In this document: piece by piece, positions 33,076 through 44,010 of the stretch
Layout of the letters: every line of letters starts with the position of its first letter
Position numbering within the stretch: position 1 is the first letter of the stretch
Assembly (NCBI GenBank): GCA_036365515.1
Contig: CM070874.1
Span: 222,246,442-222,310,441, forward strand
DNA from: Torymus aiolomorphi
Taxonomy: Eukaryota; Arthropoda; Insecta; Hymenoptera; Torymidae
Direction: 5' to 3'
Length of the DNA: 64,000 bases
Program-made: the position numbers and the translations under genes
The notes under the pieces: generated by a model
Databases searched by the model: none
What the model saw: only the letters and a program-made list of their open reading frames with translations
What the model was told of the DNA's origin: nothing

Positions 33076-34564
33076 TGTGTGTGTGTGCGTGTGCGTGTGC
33101 GTGTGCTTGTGTGTGTGCGTGTGTGTGTGTGTGTGTGTGTATTTGAACTCTTCATATCTCCGAAACGAATCGACCGATTTTCGTCGGGTAAAGCTTATTC
33201 TCTTTGTCTCGCGGGAAAAGAAAGGTACCCTGATGGATTTCAGTTTCTATTGATTTTCTTTTGTTTTATAACCAAGAAACGATTTTGAATTTTCAGTTTT
33301 TTTGATTTTTTCATATCTTACAGTCATTATTACATAATATAATAAACTTTTCTTGAAAGGTATTTAAATTAACTATATTTTCCTTTTTTAAAATTTAAAA
33401 TATCTTCACTCTGTCGATTGTTATTAAGGAAACCTTTTTTATATTTCATAAATTAAATTCTCAAAAAATAATTTATTTATCGACTTGAAATAAATAACCA
33501 GTTATTACACTAATTGAAGACTATATGTGGTTAAAATTTCAAGAGATTATCTTCGTTTGTTTTTTAGAAAAAAAATTATTTTCCAAAAACGAATTTTGAA
33601 TTTTCAGTTTTTTTAATTTTTTCATATCTTACAGTCATTATTACATAATATAATAAACTTTTCTTGAAAGGTATTTAAATTAACTATATTTTCCTTTTTT
33701 AAAATTTAAAATATCTTCACATTGTCATTTGTTATTAAGGAAAACTTTTTTATATTTCATAAATTAAATTCTCAAAAAATAATTTATTTATCGACTTGAA
33801 ATAAATAACCAGTTATTACACTAATTGAAGACTATATGTGGTTAAAATTTCAAGAGATTATCTTCATTTGTTTTTTAGAAAAGAATTATTTTAGAAACAA
33901 GTCGATAAATAAATTATTTTTTGAGATATTAATTTTTTAAATATAAAAAAGTTTTCATTAATAACAAATGACAGAGTGAAGATATTTTAAATTTTAAAAA
34001 AGGAAAATATAGGTAATTTAAATACCTTTCAAGAAAAGTTTATTATATTATTCAATGATGGCTATAATATATGAAAAAATCGGAAAAACTAAAAATTCAA
34101 AATTGTTCTTTGGAAAATAATTTTTTTTCTAAGGAACAAATGAAGATAATCTCTTGAAATTTTAACCACATATAGTCTTCAATTAGTGTAATAACTGGTT
34201 ATTTATTTCAAGTCGATAAATAAATTATTTTTTGAGAATTTAATTTATGAAATATAAAAAAGGTTTCCTTAATAACAATCGACAGAGTGAAGATATTTTA
34301 AATTTTAAAAAAGGAAAATATAGGTAATTTAAATACCTTTCAAGAAAAGTTTATTATATTATGTAATAATGACTGTAAGATATAAACAAATCAAAAAAAC
34401 TAAAAATTCAAAATCGTTTTTTGGTTATAAAACAAAAGAAAATCAATAAAATCCCAAATCCATCCGGGTACTTTCCTTTTGCCGCAAGACGAAGGGAATA
34501 AGCTTTACCCGACGAAAATCGGTTAATTAGTTTCGGAGATATTAAGAGTTGAAATACACACACA

Positions 34565-34614
<50 letters not shown>

Positions 34615-34735
34615 TACATCCACGAAATCAAAAATCATCAAAATCAAATAATATACACATATACCATAAAACATCTTTTTGAAGACTTTTTTTTCCGAAA
34701 ATTTTTTTCACCGTTACAAAGCTTCCTCTTTGAGT
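32890..34735. repeat. 1.85-kb near-perfect palindrome
   Basis: The left arm (32890 to about 33890) starts with GCTTCCTCATAGAGGAAGC, then (TG)n at 33007-33142. It contains two direct copies of a roughly 300-bp segment. The right arm (about 33895-34735) is the inverted counterpart, with (CA)n at 34556-34610 and the palindromic end at 34721. The dyad centre is near 33893. Arms match along almost their whole length. Confidence 0.85.
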
Positions 34736-34737
34736 TA

Positions 34738-35515
34738 GCAATTGCGTTTTCGTTGTCGCACGATAACTAGAGCAAAAATTATCCAATCGTTCTGAAATTT
34801 GGCACAGATGTAGCTTTTATATATCTTCAGATCGAGTTCGTTGCCCAAAAAAATCGGTCCATTACGAAAAAAAAAAAATATTTGAGGTAAAAAATTTTTT
34901 AAAAAAATTTTCGAATCGCATTTTCTCAGAGATTACTTAATTTATCGACTTAAATTTTTAACCACTTATTAAACTTATAGAAGACTATATTTGGTTAAAA
35001 TTTCAAGAGATGATCTTCATTTGTTTTTTAGTAAAGAATTATTTTAGAAAGAATTTGCGTTTTCATTGTCGCACGATAACTAGAGCAAACATTATCCAAT
35101 CGTCCTGAAATTTGGCGCAGATGTAGCTTTTATATATCTTCAGATCGAGTTTATTGTCCAAAAAAATCTGTCCATTACGAAAAAAGATGTTTGAGGTAAA
35201 AAATTTTTTTTTTAAATTTTCGAATCCCTTTTTCTCAAAAAATACTTGATTTATCGACTTAAAATTTTAACCACTTATTAAATTTATAGAAGACTATATT
35301 TGGTTAAAATTTCAGGAGATTATCTTCATTTGTTTTTTAGAAAAAAAAATATTTTAGAAAAAATTTGCGTTTCGTTGTCGCACGATAACAAGAGCAAAAA
35401 TTACCCAATCGTCTTGAAATTTGGAACAGATGTAGCTTTTATATATCTTCAGATCAAGTTCGTTGCCCAAAGAAATCGGTTCATTACGAAAAAAGATATA
35501 ACGCACAGTTTAAGC
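34738..35515 (+). repeat. 312-bp tandem repeat, about 2.5 copies
   Basis: Units start near 34740, 35053 and 35366 with TTGCG...CGTTGTCGCACGATAAC and run through GATGTAGCTTTTATATATC. The third is truncated at about 35505. Confidence 0.8.
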
Positions 35516-35630
35516 TGAATTCGGACCCATGACCCTCTCCTAGTTAGTCTAACCGTACAAAATAAAGTATTAAATTTTAAATATTAGAAGTAAAAATTAA
35601 TTAAAGGGATCAATAAATTAAGTTTGAGAA

Positions 35631-35663
35631 AGCTACGTGCCAATGAATTGGCAGCGGTTTTTT
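35631..35663 (+). repeat. Second copy of the TGCCAAT/ATTGGCA palindromic repeat
   Basis: Matches the motif at 15528-15561, including the GCAGCGGTTTTTT end, in unrelated flanks. Confidence 0.6.
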
Positions 35664-35962
35664 AATATGAAGGAGCACGCGAGCGCTCCGAAGGCAAGTA
35701 TCTGTACATTGAAAAGGGTGCGCGAGAATTTCATGAATTTTTTACGACTTTGCATTATATTTTATTCTAATATTTTTTGTATCAATGGATAGCTGCTTTG
35801 ATATACTACATGTATAAAAAATTTCAATTGAAAATATTACGTCGTTTCGATGTATGTCTCGTTTACATATTGTTTATGGCGGTTGGCAGATTCTTTTTTC
35901 CTTCTTTTTTTCCCGCTCGATCAGCTGTTGTGTTTCGACCGCTGCTGAATATATAACTATAC

Positions 35963-36111
<149 letters not shown>

Positions 36112-36613
36112 TTATGTTAGTTTCCAGGACATTCCAGATGTTTAACGTTGGTTTCGGGGACACTTGTTAGTTTTGGGGACAGTCCCTGAATCTACATATG
36201 TTTAACGTCAGTTTTGAGGACATCGGCCCCCATAAGAGACATTATTTCTTTTGTCACGTATAGGGCACGTACAGTAGCATGGGGTCCTGGGAACTAACGT
36301 TATACAAGTTTATATATATATATCTCAAATCAAATAAAGTCATTTACACAGTATAGCAAAAAGTATATTGAAACAAAATTGATATTATGATAATTCAGAA
36401 CAGAATGTAAATAACTAATTTAAGAGAATCAGAGTACAGATCCGTAAAATTTTAAAATCAGAATGCTCAGAGGTATATAAAAGACCAAATATTTATCAGA
36501 ATAATTATTTACATATAATCAGACGGAACTTAACACCAAATTCGCCGCACACGCCGCCCGGACTACCAGCCTCTTGCCGGCTACCGTCAGGAAGAGCAAG
36601 AGGAGACATCGAC

Positions 36614-37730
36614 ATGTGGTTCCGCGCGATGTGCGAAAACTACAAAGAACAGAAGGAGATGATGGCAGAAATGAAGTCTCTGATGGAGAGTCAGAAGCAA
36701 CTGATGGAGAAAATGCTGGAGGTGGAAACAGCGAGGATCAGACGACTCGAGGTACCACAACCCATCCTTAATTCCACCGCCTTAATCTCAGACGTTAATA
36801 TAAACTTAGAAACAAGTATGAGTAACACACAATCACAACAAAGTATTACAATAAATGATTTAAATGAAACCGTTAAAAATTTTACTCAGACGCTAGAATC
36901 AAAGAAAAATAGTTGAAAGCTAAACATTAAAAGAGACTATAAATTAACACAGAAAGTAATTTTAAATGTTTGGTTAGATTACCTCCACTCAGAGTTAAGT
37001 TCAAATGATTTACTAGATGCTATCGATGATATAATACCAACCCCTCTAAATCTCACAAAAAAAGAAATAGAAAAGAGAAAATCAGTAGTCAGAGACATTA
37101 TTATAAACCACTTAGACAAATATTATCATAAGAAAATCTTGAACTTGAAAGAACCAAAAGAAATAATAGATAAAATCAGAGAATTCAGAAAAGTAGAAGC
37201 AAATGTTACAGCATCCTCAGTTAGGGCTCAATTGTATCGCTTAAAATTAAATAAGAAAGAAAAAATAAGTGCATTTTGTGATAGATTCGATACGATTATA
37301 AGAGAGTATGAGAGCTGCGATACAAGTGTGCCACTATCTGAGGAGGAGAAAAGATCAGCGTTCTACCAAACGGTTTCATGTGATAATTCTGAACTTCGTT
37401 CAGCTTACTTAATCAGAAGACAGACTGATAATAAAGAAATGACTTTAGAAGAAATAAAATCATTTCTTTTACAGTTAGAGGCAGGAAATAAGTAAGCAGA
37501 GGAAACCAGAGAGCCAAAGGCACAACTAGCTCAGAAGAAACCAGAGTGGCAGTTGGGGCCGCATGCCAAATGTTTCCGGTGCAATCAGAGGGGGCACATG
37601 GCTCAGAACTACTCGTTGAAATAGCAGAACAAGTGGTTCTGCTATTTCTGCGACAAAGAAGTCGACCACAAAGGTCCAGATTGTCCCAAGAAGGAGGTAG
37701 TACAACCACCCAGAAGGTATGATGATATGA
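36614..37730 (+). pseudogene. Copia gag with zinc knuckles
   Basis: The first 100 codons from 36614 form a Met/Glu/Lys-rich coiled coil (MMAEMKSLMESQKQLME). After a stop at 36914 the gag core continues to 37495 (EYESCDTSVPLSEEEKRSAF, UBN2-like). Beyond another stop come CFRCNQRGHMAQNY, a zinc knuckle whose last Cys is changed to Tyr, and CYFCDKEVDHKGPDC. The protein would package the element RNA. Two stops and the lost ligand show decay. Confidence 0.8.
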
Positions 37731-37850
37731 AGTTTAAATACCACACGACACGAAACCACACAAACAATTACACACAGTTCAGAAGTAACAAAAATAACAG
37801 AGGGAGAGCTAATAGAACAGGCAGGGGTAATGGTATATAAGGCGGTGGGA

Positions 37851-38202
37851 GGGGAAATTTCAGAGGTAGGGTATTTAAAAGAGGAGCAAATCGGGGCGCA
37901 AGAGGTGCAGCCCAAAATACCTTAAAGCAATATGTTGCAGGTACAATTAACAATAATCATAAATTCAAATCAGAAGTACAAATTACATTTATCGCAGACT
38001 CAGGTGCCACCGATCATATTGTAAGTAAGTAAGGGGAAATTTCAGAGGTAGGGTATTTAAAAGAGGAGCAAATCGGGGCGCAAGAGGTGCAGCCCAAAAT
38101 ACCTTAAAGCAATATGTTGCAGGTACAATTAACAATAATCATAAATTCAAATCAGAAGTACAAATTACATTTATCGCAGACTCAGGTGCCACCGATCATA
38201 TT
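37851..38202 (+). repeat. Tandem duplication across the copia protease active site
   Basis: 170 bp (37851-38020) are repeated at 38033-38202 with a 12-bp filler, GTAAGTAAGTAA, between. Each copy ends with the protease motif ADSGATDHI, so the element now has two active-site segments and no continuous protease frame. Confidence 0.9.
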
Positions 38203-38280
38203 GATCGATTTTAAACATTGCACGGGAGAGTTTATCAGAAGCGCGAACAAAAATGAGTCAGCGAATATTCAGATAGATGC

Positions 38281-38575
38281 AAAAGGAAATTTAGTTGTAA
38301 AATGAAATATTAATAAAGATGAAATAGTTATTTTGTAAAATGTAATATCAGCAGAAAATATATCAGAGAATTTAATCTCTCTCAGACGATTTGCAGATGT
38401 AGGTTTAGGAATTTATTTAGATGAATTTATTTAAAAGGAAATTTAGTTGTAAAATGAAATATTAATAAAGATGAAATAGTTATTTTGTAAAATGTAATAT
38501 CAGCAGAAAATATATCAGAGAATTTAATCTCTCTCAGACGATTTGCAGATGTAGGTTTAGGAATTTATTTAGATG
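38281..38575 (+). repeat. Second tandem duplication in copia pol
   Basis: About 144 bp (38281-38424) are repeated at 38433-38575 with an 8-bp filler, ATTTATTT. The segment codes for the region between protease and the pre-integrase zinc domain. Confidence 0.9.
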
Positions 38576-38658
38576 ACGAAATTCTGAAAATTTTTGATAA
38601 AAATACAGGTGCTGAATATATTACAGGGAAATATGAAAAGCCAAATTGGATAATAAAT

Positions 38659-40009
38659 TTGGAAGTGGAAAAACAAAGAAATATTAACAATGTAAATGCA
38701 TATTGCGAAAAATATTCATGCATAGATAGGTTGGTAACTTTGGACGAGTTTTTGCAACAATCTCAGACGGATGTTATGAACTTAGATTCAAACAAATTAT
38801 CAGAAGAGAATACAGAGGAACTTGAAACACACACGTCTGAGATTGGGGGGGAGAATCGAGAAAAACTCGTTCAAACTAGACAAAATATCAGAAGCCCCCA
38901 AATAACTAGGGATTTCGATTTAGATGAAAGTATTTTGAACAGGAAAATACATAACCTAGATAACATGAGTATAAATGAGTATGGAAATTCTAAATTATAG
39001 TGAAAAATTAGATGATAGTAAAAAGAAGAAATTAAATGAAGGTATGCTATGGCATATTAGATTAGGACACGCCTCTTTAGGTTATCTCAAACAGATGCAA
39101 AAATCAGACGAAAAACTAAAAGGAATTAAATTCGACAAAGACATCATCGATTGCGAAGTGTGTATCATGGCGAAGATGGAAAAATTACCTTTTTCAGAGA
39201 ATAGAACCAGAGGATCTAGACCACTAGAAATGATACATATGGACACCATGGGACCCATAAAGCCAGAGTCATTCCCTGGTGGCAACAGATTTATAATTGT
39301 ATTTGTGGATGATTTCACTAGATTTTCTAAAGCTTACTCCGTCAAACACAAAAATGAAGCTGGTGATTGTCTTGAGAAATTCCTAATAACTGCAAGAAAC
39401 CTATTAGGCAAAGATGAAAAAGTTTGTTACATCAGAGCAGATAACGGAACAGAATTCATCGGAGGAAAATTCTCATAAGTAATGAAACAAGAAAAGATAG
39501 AGTATAATGTAGCAACACCACATATACCCGAATTAAATGGAACTGCAGAGAGATTTAATAAGACATTGCAAAACAAGATCAGAGCTTTAGTGATAGATTC
39601 TGGCTTACCAGAAAGCATGTGGATTTTGGGAGTAGAAGCCGCAGTCCATATCTACAATAGAACACCACATAAGTCGGTAAACTCGGATACACCAATAAAT
39701 ATGCTAACCCCAAAAGTTAGAAATCATTTAGAGAAAATCAGAAAATTTGGATGTGTAGCATATGCCAAAATTCCCATAACCGAAAGGAAATTCTCAGAAA
39801 GAGCAATTAAAGCCATAATGGTAGGGTACTCACAGACAGGTTACGTTCTTTGGCATCCCTCAATTGGAAAATTCCTTCACTCTAGACATGTCAGACGTAA
39901 TGAAAAACTGGTCTACAAAGACATCTACAAAACTCAGCCAGAACAAAATAACAAATCAGAAGAAACAGAAGAATCTAAGTATCCAGAAAAAGAAATAGCA
40001 CCATTATAG
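38659..40009 (+). pseudogene. Copia pre-integrase and integrase
   Basis: After a protease-integrase linker (38659-39000) the frame from 38975 carries the HHCC zinc motif (WHIRLGHASLGYL, CEVCIMAK). The integrase core follows with IHMDTMGPI, IRADNGTEF and NGTAERFNKTL, so the D-D-E triad is complete. One TAA at 39476-39478 interrupts the core just after the second Asp. The C-terminal part (FGCVAYAKIP, IMVGYSQTGY) runs to a stop at 40007. The enzyme inserts the cDNA into the genome. Confidence 0.92.
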
Positions 40010-41680
40010 TCAGAAGAGAAAGAAACTCAAGCAGAAGAGATTCAAGAAAATAAACCAGAGGAAAAAGAATCAGAAAAGAGACAAAAAGATGAGAGATCAA
40101 AGAAAAGAAAAGCAGAAGACAAAAGGTCAGAAAACCCAGAAGCTGATAAACGCAAACAACCCAGAAGAAATGCAAAAACAACAGAAAACAGAGAAAAATA
40201 CATGGCAATCAGAAGAACCCAAACAACAAAAGAACTAGAGGATACAAGCTTAAGATTAAACAACAAAGTAGCAACATCAAACCTTGAAACAATGAACGAT
40301 AGAAACAATACAGAAGACGAAATCAGACATGTTTTTATCGCAACCATCAATAAAGATCCAACAACATACACAGAAGCTATGGAATCAAAAGACAAAATTA
40401 GGTGGCTGGAGGCTATAAATGATGAAATAAAATCAATGGAGGAAAAGAGAGTATGATAATTTGTTGATAGACCCTCTACAACAAAAGATGGCAAAATGTA
40501 CACATAATAGATTCGAAATGGGTCTTTAAAAATAAAACTGGAGAGCAAGGTGAAAATGTGTATAAAGGCAGATTAGTAATCAGAGGCTTCAAAGACAGAA
40601 ATGTATACGAATTGAAAGAGACATACGCACCAGTATCCAGATTAGCGATAATCAGAGCGGTATTAGCCATAATAAATAAATACGACCTAGAGGTATTTCA
40701 GATGGATGTCAAAACCGCTTTTCTGAATGGAACACTGGAAGATATACATGGAGATTCCAGATGGTATAAACTGTGATGCAAAAATCAGAAGAACAAAAGT
40801 ATACAAACTACAGAAAGCTTTATATGGTCTGAGAATCAGTCCAAAAAGATGGAATGTAAGGTTTTCAGAAGAAGCACTAAAACTAGGACTGGAAAAAGAC
40901 ATAAATGAACCATGCCTGTTTACCTGGAAAAAATATGGAAAAGTAGTTATGTTAATTCTATACGTAGGTGACATACTACTAGCAGGTAATGACAAACAAA
41001 AATTAGAAGAAATCAGAGAGAAACTAAGTCTTGTATTTAAAATGAAAGACTTAGGAGAACCAGAGAACTTCTTAGGAATGAGAATTATCAGAGACAGACA
41101 AAATAAAACATTGGCATTAAAACAGACAGAGTACACAGAGAAAATCTTAGAAAGATTTAACATCACAGAATGCCAAACCCAGAGAACACCCATGGTGACA
41201 AGACAAGTCAAAAACAGAGAACTCAGAAGTGAAGAAAACTCGAACGAATCAAAAGAACCAAAAATAAAAACCAAATCACCATACAGAGAAGCCATTGGAA
41301 GTTTGTTATATCTGGCAGGAGCTACGAGACCAGATATCGCATTTGCAGTCAACTATTTATCCAGACGACAAGTAAATCCAACAGAAGAGGACTGGAAAGA
41401 AGTAAAAAGAATTTTCAGATATCTCAAAGGAACTTCTGACCTTGGGTGGACATACAGAGCAAAAGACGGAAATCTAACAGCTATGACAGATGCAAACTTT
41501 AGAGATTGTTCAGATTCATCTTCCACAGGTGGTTATATAATAAAACTATTTGGTGATACAATTATGTGGAGAAGCCATAAACAGACGTATGTGACACTGT
41601 CAACTTGCCAAGCAGAGTATCTTGCCATGAGTGATGCATGTCAAGAACTTGTATCGTTAACAAAGCAATCAGAGATATAA
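40010..41680 (+). pseudogene. Copia reverse transcriptase and start of RNase H
   Basis: A Lys/Glu-rich linker (to 40456) leads to RT: WLEAINDEIKSM, GRLVIRGFKD, TYAPVSRLAIIRAVLA, FQMDVKTAFLNG, ALYGLRISPKRW. The catalytic box reads YVGDILLAG instead of YVDD, so the second-position Asp is lost. RNase H begins with GSLLYLAGATRPDIAFAVNY and TGGYIIKLFGD, then TCQAEYLAMSDACQEL. Frame changes near 40456-40558 and 40740-40775 and stops break the frame. The longest open part is 317 codons from 40727. Confidence 0.92.
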
Positions 41681-41745
41681 CAGGCAAAACCATGTACCCA
41701 GTTACAATATGGTGCGTTAATAAGTGAGCCATTGATTGCACTCAG

Positions 41746-42036
41746 ATGGATGGCAGTCACAAACTTAAAAACTTTGATGACGATCTAGAAACAATCAGAA
41801 GTAATTTAAAAAATAGAGAAAAATCAGGGAGTAAAAGTCATATGGCAGTCACTCACGGTGACTATATAAAGTCATGTGTCTCAGAAGGAAAAGTAACAGT
41901 CAGATGGGTTTCTACTAAAGAAAATGAAGCTGACATAATGACCAAACCACTTCCCTGTGATACGCATAAATATTTAAGAGATAAAATACTGAATTCAGAA
42001 TATTTTAAAAATCAGAGAATTGGCACTATACACTAG
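41746..42036 (+). pseudogene. Copia RNase H C-terminal end
   Basis: Continues pol in another frame with VRWVSTKENEADIMTKPL, the conserved end of copia RNase H. It ends about 300 bp before the polypurine tract. Confidence 0.85.
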
Positions 42037-42340
42037 TACACATAAAATATAATAATAAATATAAAATCAGATGGTTATAATATATATATGTGTAATTTTC
42101 TTTATTTCAGAAATGACTCCAAACAACCCAGATGAAGGTCAAATCTCCTAGGTTTTTTGGTATACCAGATGTATAGATTGTATTCTTTTAAAATATAAAT
42201 AAAATTCAGAAATTTATCCAGAGTAATTAATTTATTTAGATTGAGTTTAATACGTACAAATATATATACATATACAAAACTCATAGTATAATTCTATAAG
42301 ATAATCCGAAGATACGATAATCAGAAGTTTCGTACCCTCG

Positions 42341-42351
42341 AAGGGAGGGAG
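42341..42351 (+). promoter_or_regulatory. Copia polypurine tract
   Basis: AAGGGAGGGAG lies directly before the TGTAAG start of the 3' LTR and would prime plus-strand DNA. Confidence 0.75.
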
Positions 42352-42467
42352 TGTAAGAGATATGCTTCAAGATCACGCAACGTAGCAAGCCGCTACGTCT
42401 TACACACACAGCGAGGAGCTGGCGTTGTATGCCAACGACTACGGGAGGGCGCCACGTGCCATGCAGA
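42352..42467 (+). repeat. Copia 3' LTR, first 116 bp
   Basis: Starts TGTAAGAGATATGC and is cut by the gypsy LTR. No matching 5' LTR remains in the window. Confidence 0.65.
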
Positions 42468-42722
42468 TGTAGGGACTGCGATCTTCCCTCTCACTCTTAC
42501 TGCGAGAGTGGGGGACGCGCCGGCCATGTTGCGTGCAGAGAGGAGCCGCCTGCGAGCGGCAGTCGTTGCTCAGAGTCAAGAGCGTGTGGACGTGTGTCCA
42601 CTGTACACCTCCCATGCACTTTAATAAACCTCTCTGTTACTGTTACTGTCCGACTCATCATTCTGTCCTCTCCTATTCCTATTCCTGGAACGAGTGGAAG
42701 CCGTGGGCATAGGATCCCCACA
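42468..42722 (+). repeat. Gypsy 5' LTR
   Basis: 255 bp, TGTAGGG...CCCACA. AATAAA at 42622 is followed by CT-rich DNA. It matches the 3' LTR from 48330. The end is set by the CA before the primer site. Confidence 0.88.
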
Positions 42723-42723
42723 T

Positions 42724-42736
42724 TGGTGACCCCGAC
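42724..42736 (+). promoter_or_regulatory. Gypsy primer binding site, tRNA-Trp type
   Basis: TGGTGACCCCGAC is complementary to the 3' end of insect tRNA-Trp including CCA. It lies one base after the LTR end. Confidence 0.75.
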
Positions 42737-42875
42737 TACAGGCTGAGAAGGCAGTTTGGTGCCTGCCGCGGCGAGTCTTCACCGCCTTCGTGTCTGTGGC
42801 ATTTTGACTAAGTGCCGCACCACAAGCCTCGGCGAGTCTTGCGGCACTTCGCCGCCAAAGAGGATTCAACCTCAG

Positions 42876-43028
42876 TTTCCGTATGCGTGCTGGCACGCCG
42901 CCGCATACGGGAAACATCGGCTGTTGCAACCTGGTCGTGTGCGTGCTGGCACGCCGGCGCACACGTGTCCAGGCCAGTTTTGCCGTTCCAACTTATGCTG
43001 TGTACGTACTGGCATGCCGGCGTACACG
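42876..43028 (+). ncRNA. Array of three covarying hairpins in the gypsy leader
   Basis: Stems at 42879-42887/42902-42910, 42936-42943/42958-42965 and 42999-43006/43021-43028, spaced 57-63 nt. Each encloses a conserved 14-nt loop (TGCTGGCACGCCGC, TGCTGGCACGCCGG, TACTGGCATGCCGG). Two base pairs change from A-T to G-C or the reverse with both partners altered, and one closing pair becomes G-U. The third loop holds the self-complementary GGCATGCC. The position fits an RNA packaging, dimer or translation signal, which is inference. Confidence 0.6.
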
Positions 43029-43566
43029 CGTAAATAAATCAGCTGCCGAGAGCATTAAGCGCAACTGCGCGATCATCGTTCCTCGTCGAGTCTTCTCCGA
43101 GGCGTTGCAACTTTCTTCGGCAGATCTCCGGGTGCGGCCTTCCGTGAAGCCACCGTCACCGGCGCCTTTTTACTGCACCTGTCGAGCAACATGTGAGGGA
43201 TTAATTGCTGTCTTGCTGCACATCGTCGAGTTTTCTCCGAGGCCACACCAGCAGTCTTCCCCAACGTTCTCTTCGAGAATACTTCATTGCGTCGCGGTAT
43301 GCGTGCGAAAAAGTTAACGTCTAGGTGGTAAATCTGCGCATTTTGTAGCGCAACATAAGTATTGCGTTCTAATTATCTGTCGAGTTCCGGGAATTGTTTT
43401 CGCCCGGCGGGCATATACCGCGAAGTGTTTTCGTGCTGTGCGACTGTATTCTGTGAATGGCGAGCGCCACGGTAAACATAAACAGTCGCAGCGAGTACTG
43501 CTGCGCCTCTTCTCTTCCCAGAAGTGCTGTCCTTCGTCGCGTGTTTACTCGCCTACGTGGTATTTT

Positions 43567-43735
43567 TCAAGTTCTCGCATACTGCTCACGCGTTGTTAGA
43601 ACTTGACGCTTATGCATGTAGTTCCCGCATACCGCGCACGCGTTTTCAGAACTTGGCACCTTTTTTCAAATTCCCGTATACTGCTTACGCGTTTTTAGAA
43701 CTTGATGATTATTTCAAGTTCTAGCATCTAATAAA
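43567..43735 (+). repeat. Three-unit tandem repeat of about 50 bp in the gypsy leader
   Basis: Units share TTCCCGCATACCGC-like and ACGCGTTTTTAGAACTTG-like parts. The first unit forms an 8-bp hairpin (CAAGTTCT/AGAACTTG); in the others the stem is damaged. A partial fourth copy ends near 43735. Confidence 0.7.
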
Positions 43736-44010
43736 CTTAAAATTTTTTTTGTAAGCGGGAAAGTGGTCCCTCGCTATTTGCATGCGGTTTTATAGTTTTA
43801 AGTCCTAGATCAGGTAAGCTTTAAAACCATTGTTTGTACCTGCGAGTACTAACTAGGTAGCTTGTGATACGCAGCGGCGTAAGGCAATTTAGGTGCGTTA
43901 TCACACTTCACCGGAGGGCCGGATCTCTTCCCTTACTGCCTACGTAACCTTCGGGGAGCGTAGGAGTAACTAGTTACGCTCTAGTCTCGCGTACATTCTT
44001 TCTCATCAAT

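Larger units (their letters stand above)
36240..42467 (+). mobile_element. Copia retrotransposon, 3' LTR truncated
   Basis: gag, protease, integrase, RT and RNase H follow in copia order. An AATAAA-type signal near 36333 and a TATA-rich stretch suggest remnants of the 5' LTR, but no primer site could be placed. The polypurine tract AAGGGAGGGAG (42341-42351) precedes TGTAAGAG, the start of the 3' LTR. That LTR is cut after 116 bp by the gypsy LTR at 42468. Two internal tandem duplications and several stops show it is defective. The plus strand is unusually rich in CAGA. Confidence 0.88.
42737..44010 (+). other. Gypsy leader region, non-coding
   Basis: An unusually long 1.27-kb leader between primer site and gag, without a convincing ORF. 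It carries a three-hairpin array at 42876-43028 and a tandem repeat at 43567-43735. Related segments around GTCGAGTCTTCTCCGAGG recur at 43082 and 43223. Confidence 0.7.

Noticed and set aside
32888..33288. Open frames of 95-121 codons rich in Val/Cys or His/Thr
   Set aside because: They are translations of (TG)n and (CA)n runs, present on both strands.
40042..40548. 168-codon minus-strand ORF rich in Phe, Leu and Ser
   Set aside because: Antisense of the Lys/Glu-rich copia linker; the hydrophobic look is a by-product of AAA/GAA codons.
42756..43317. Overlapping ORFs of 73-144 codons in the gypsy leader
   Set aside because: No protein motif, and the hairpin repeats explain their content; treated as non-coding leader.
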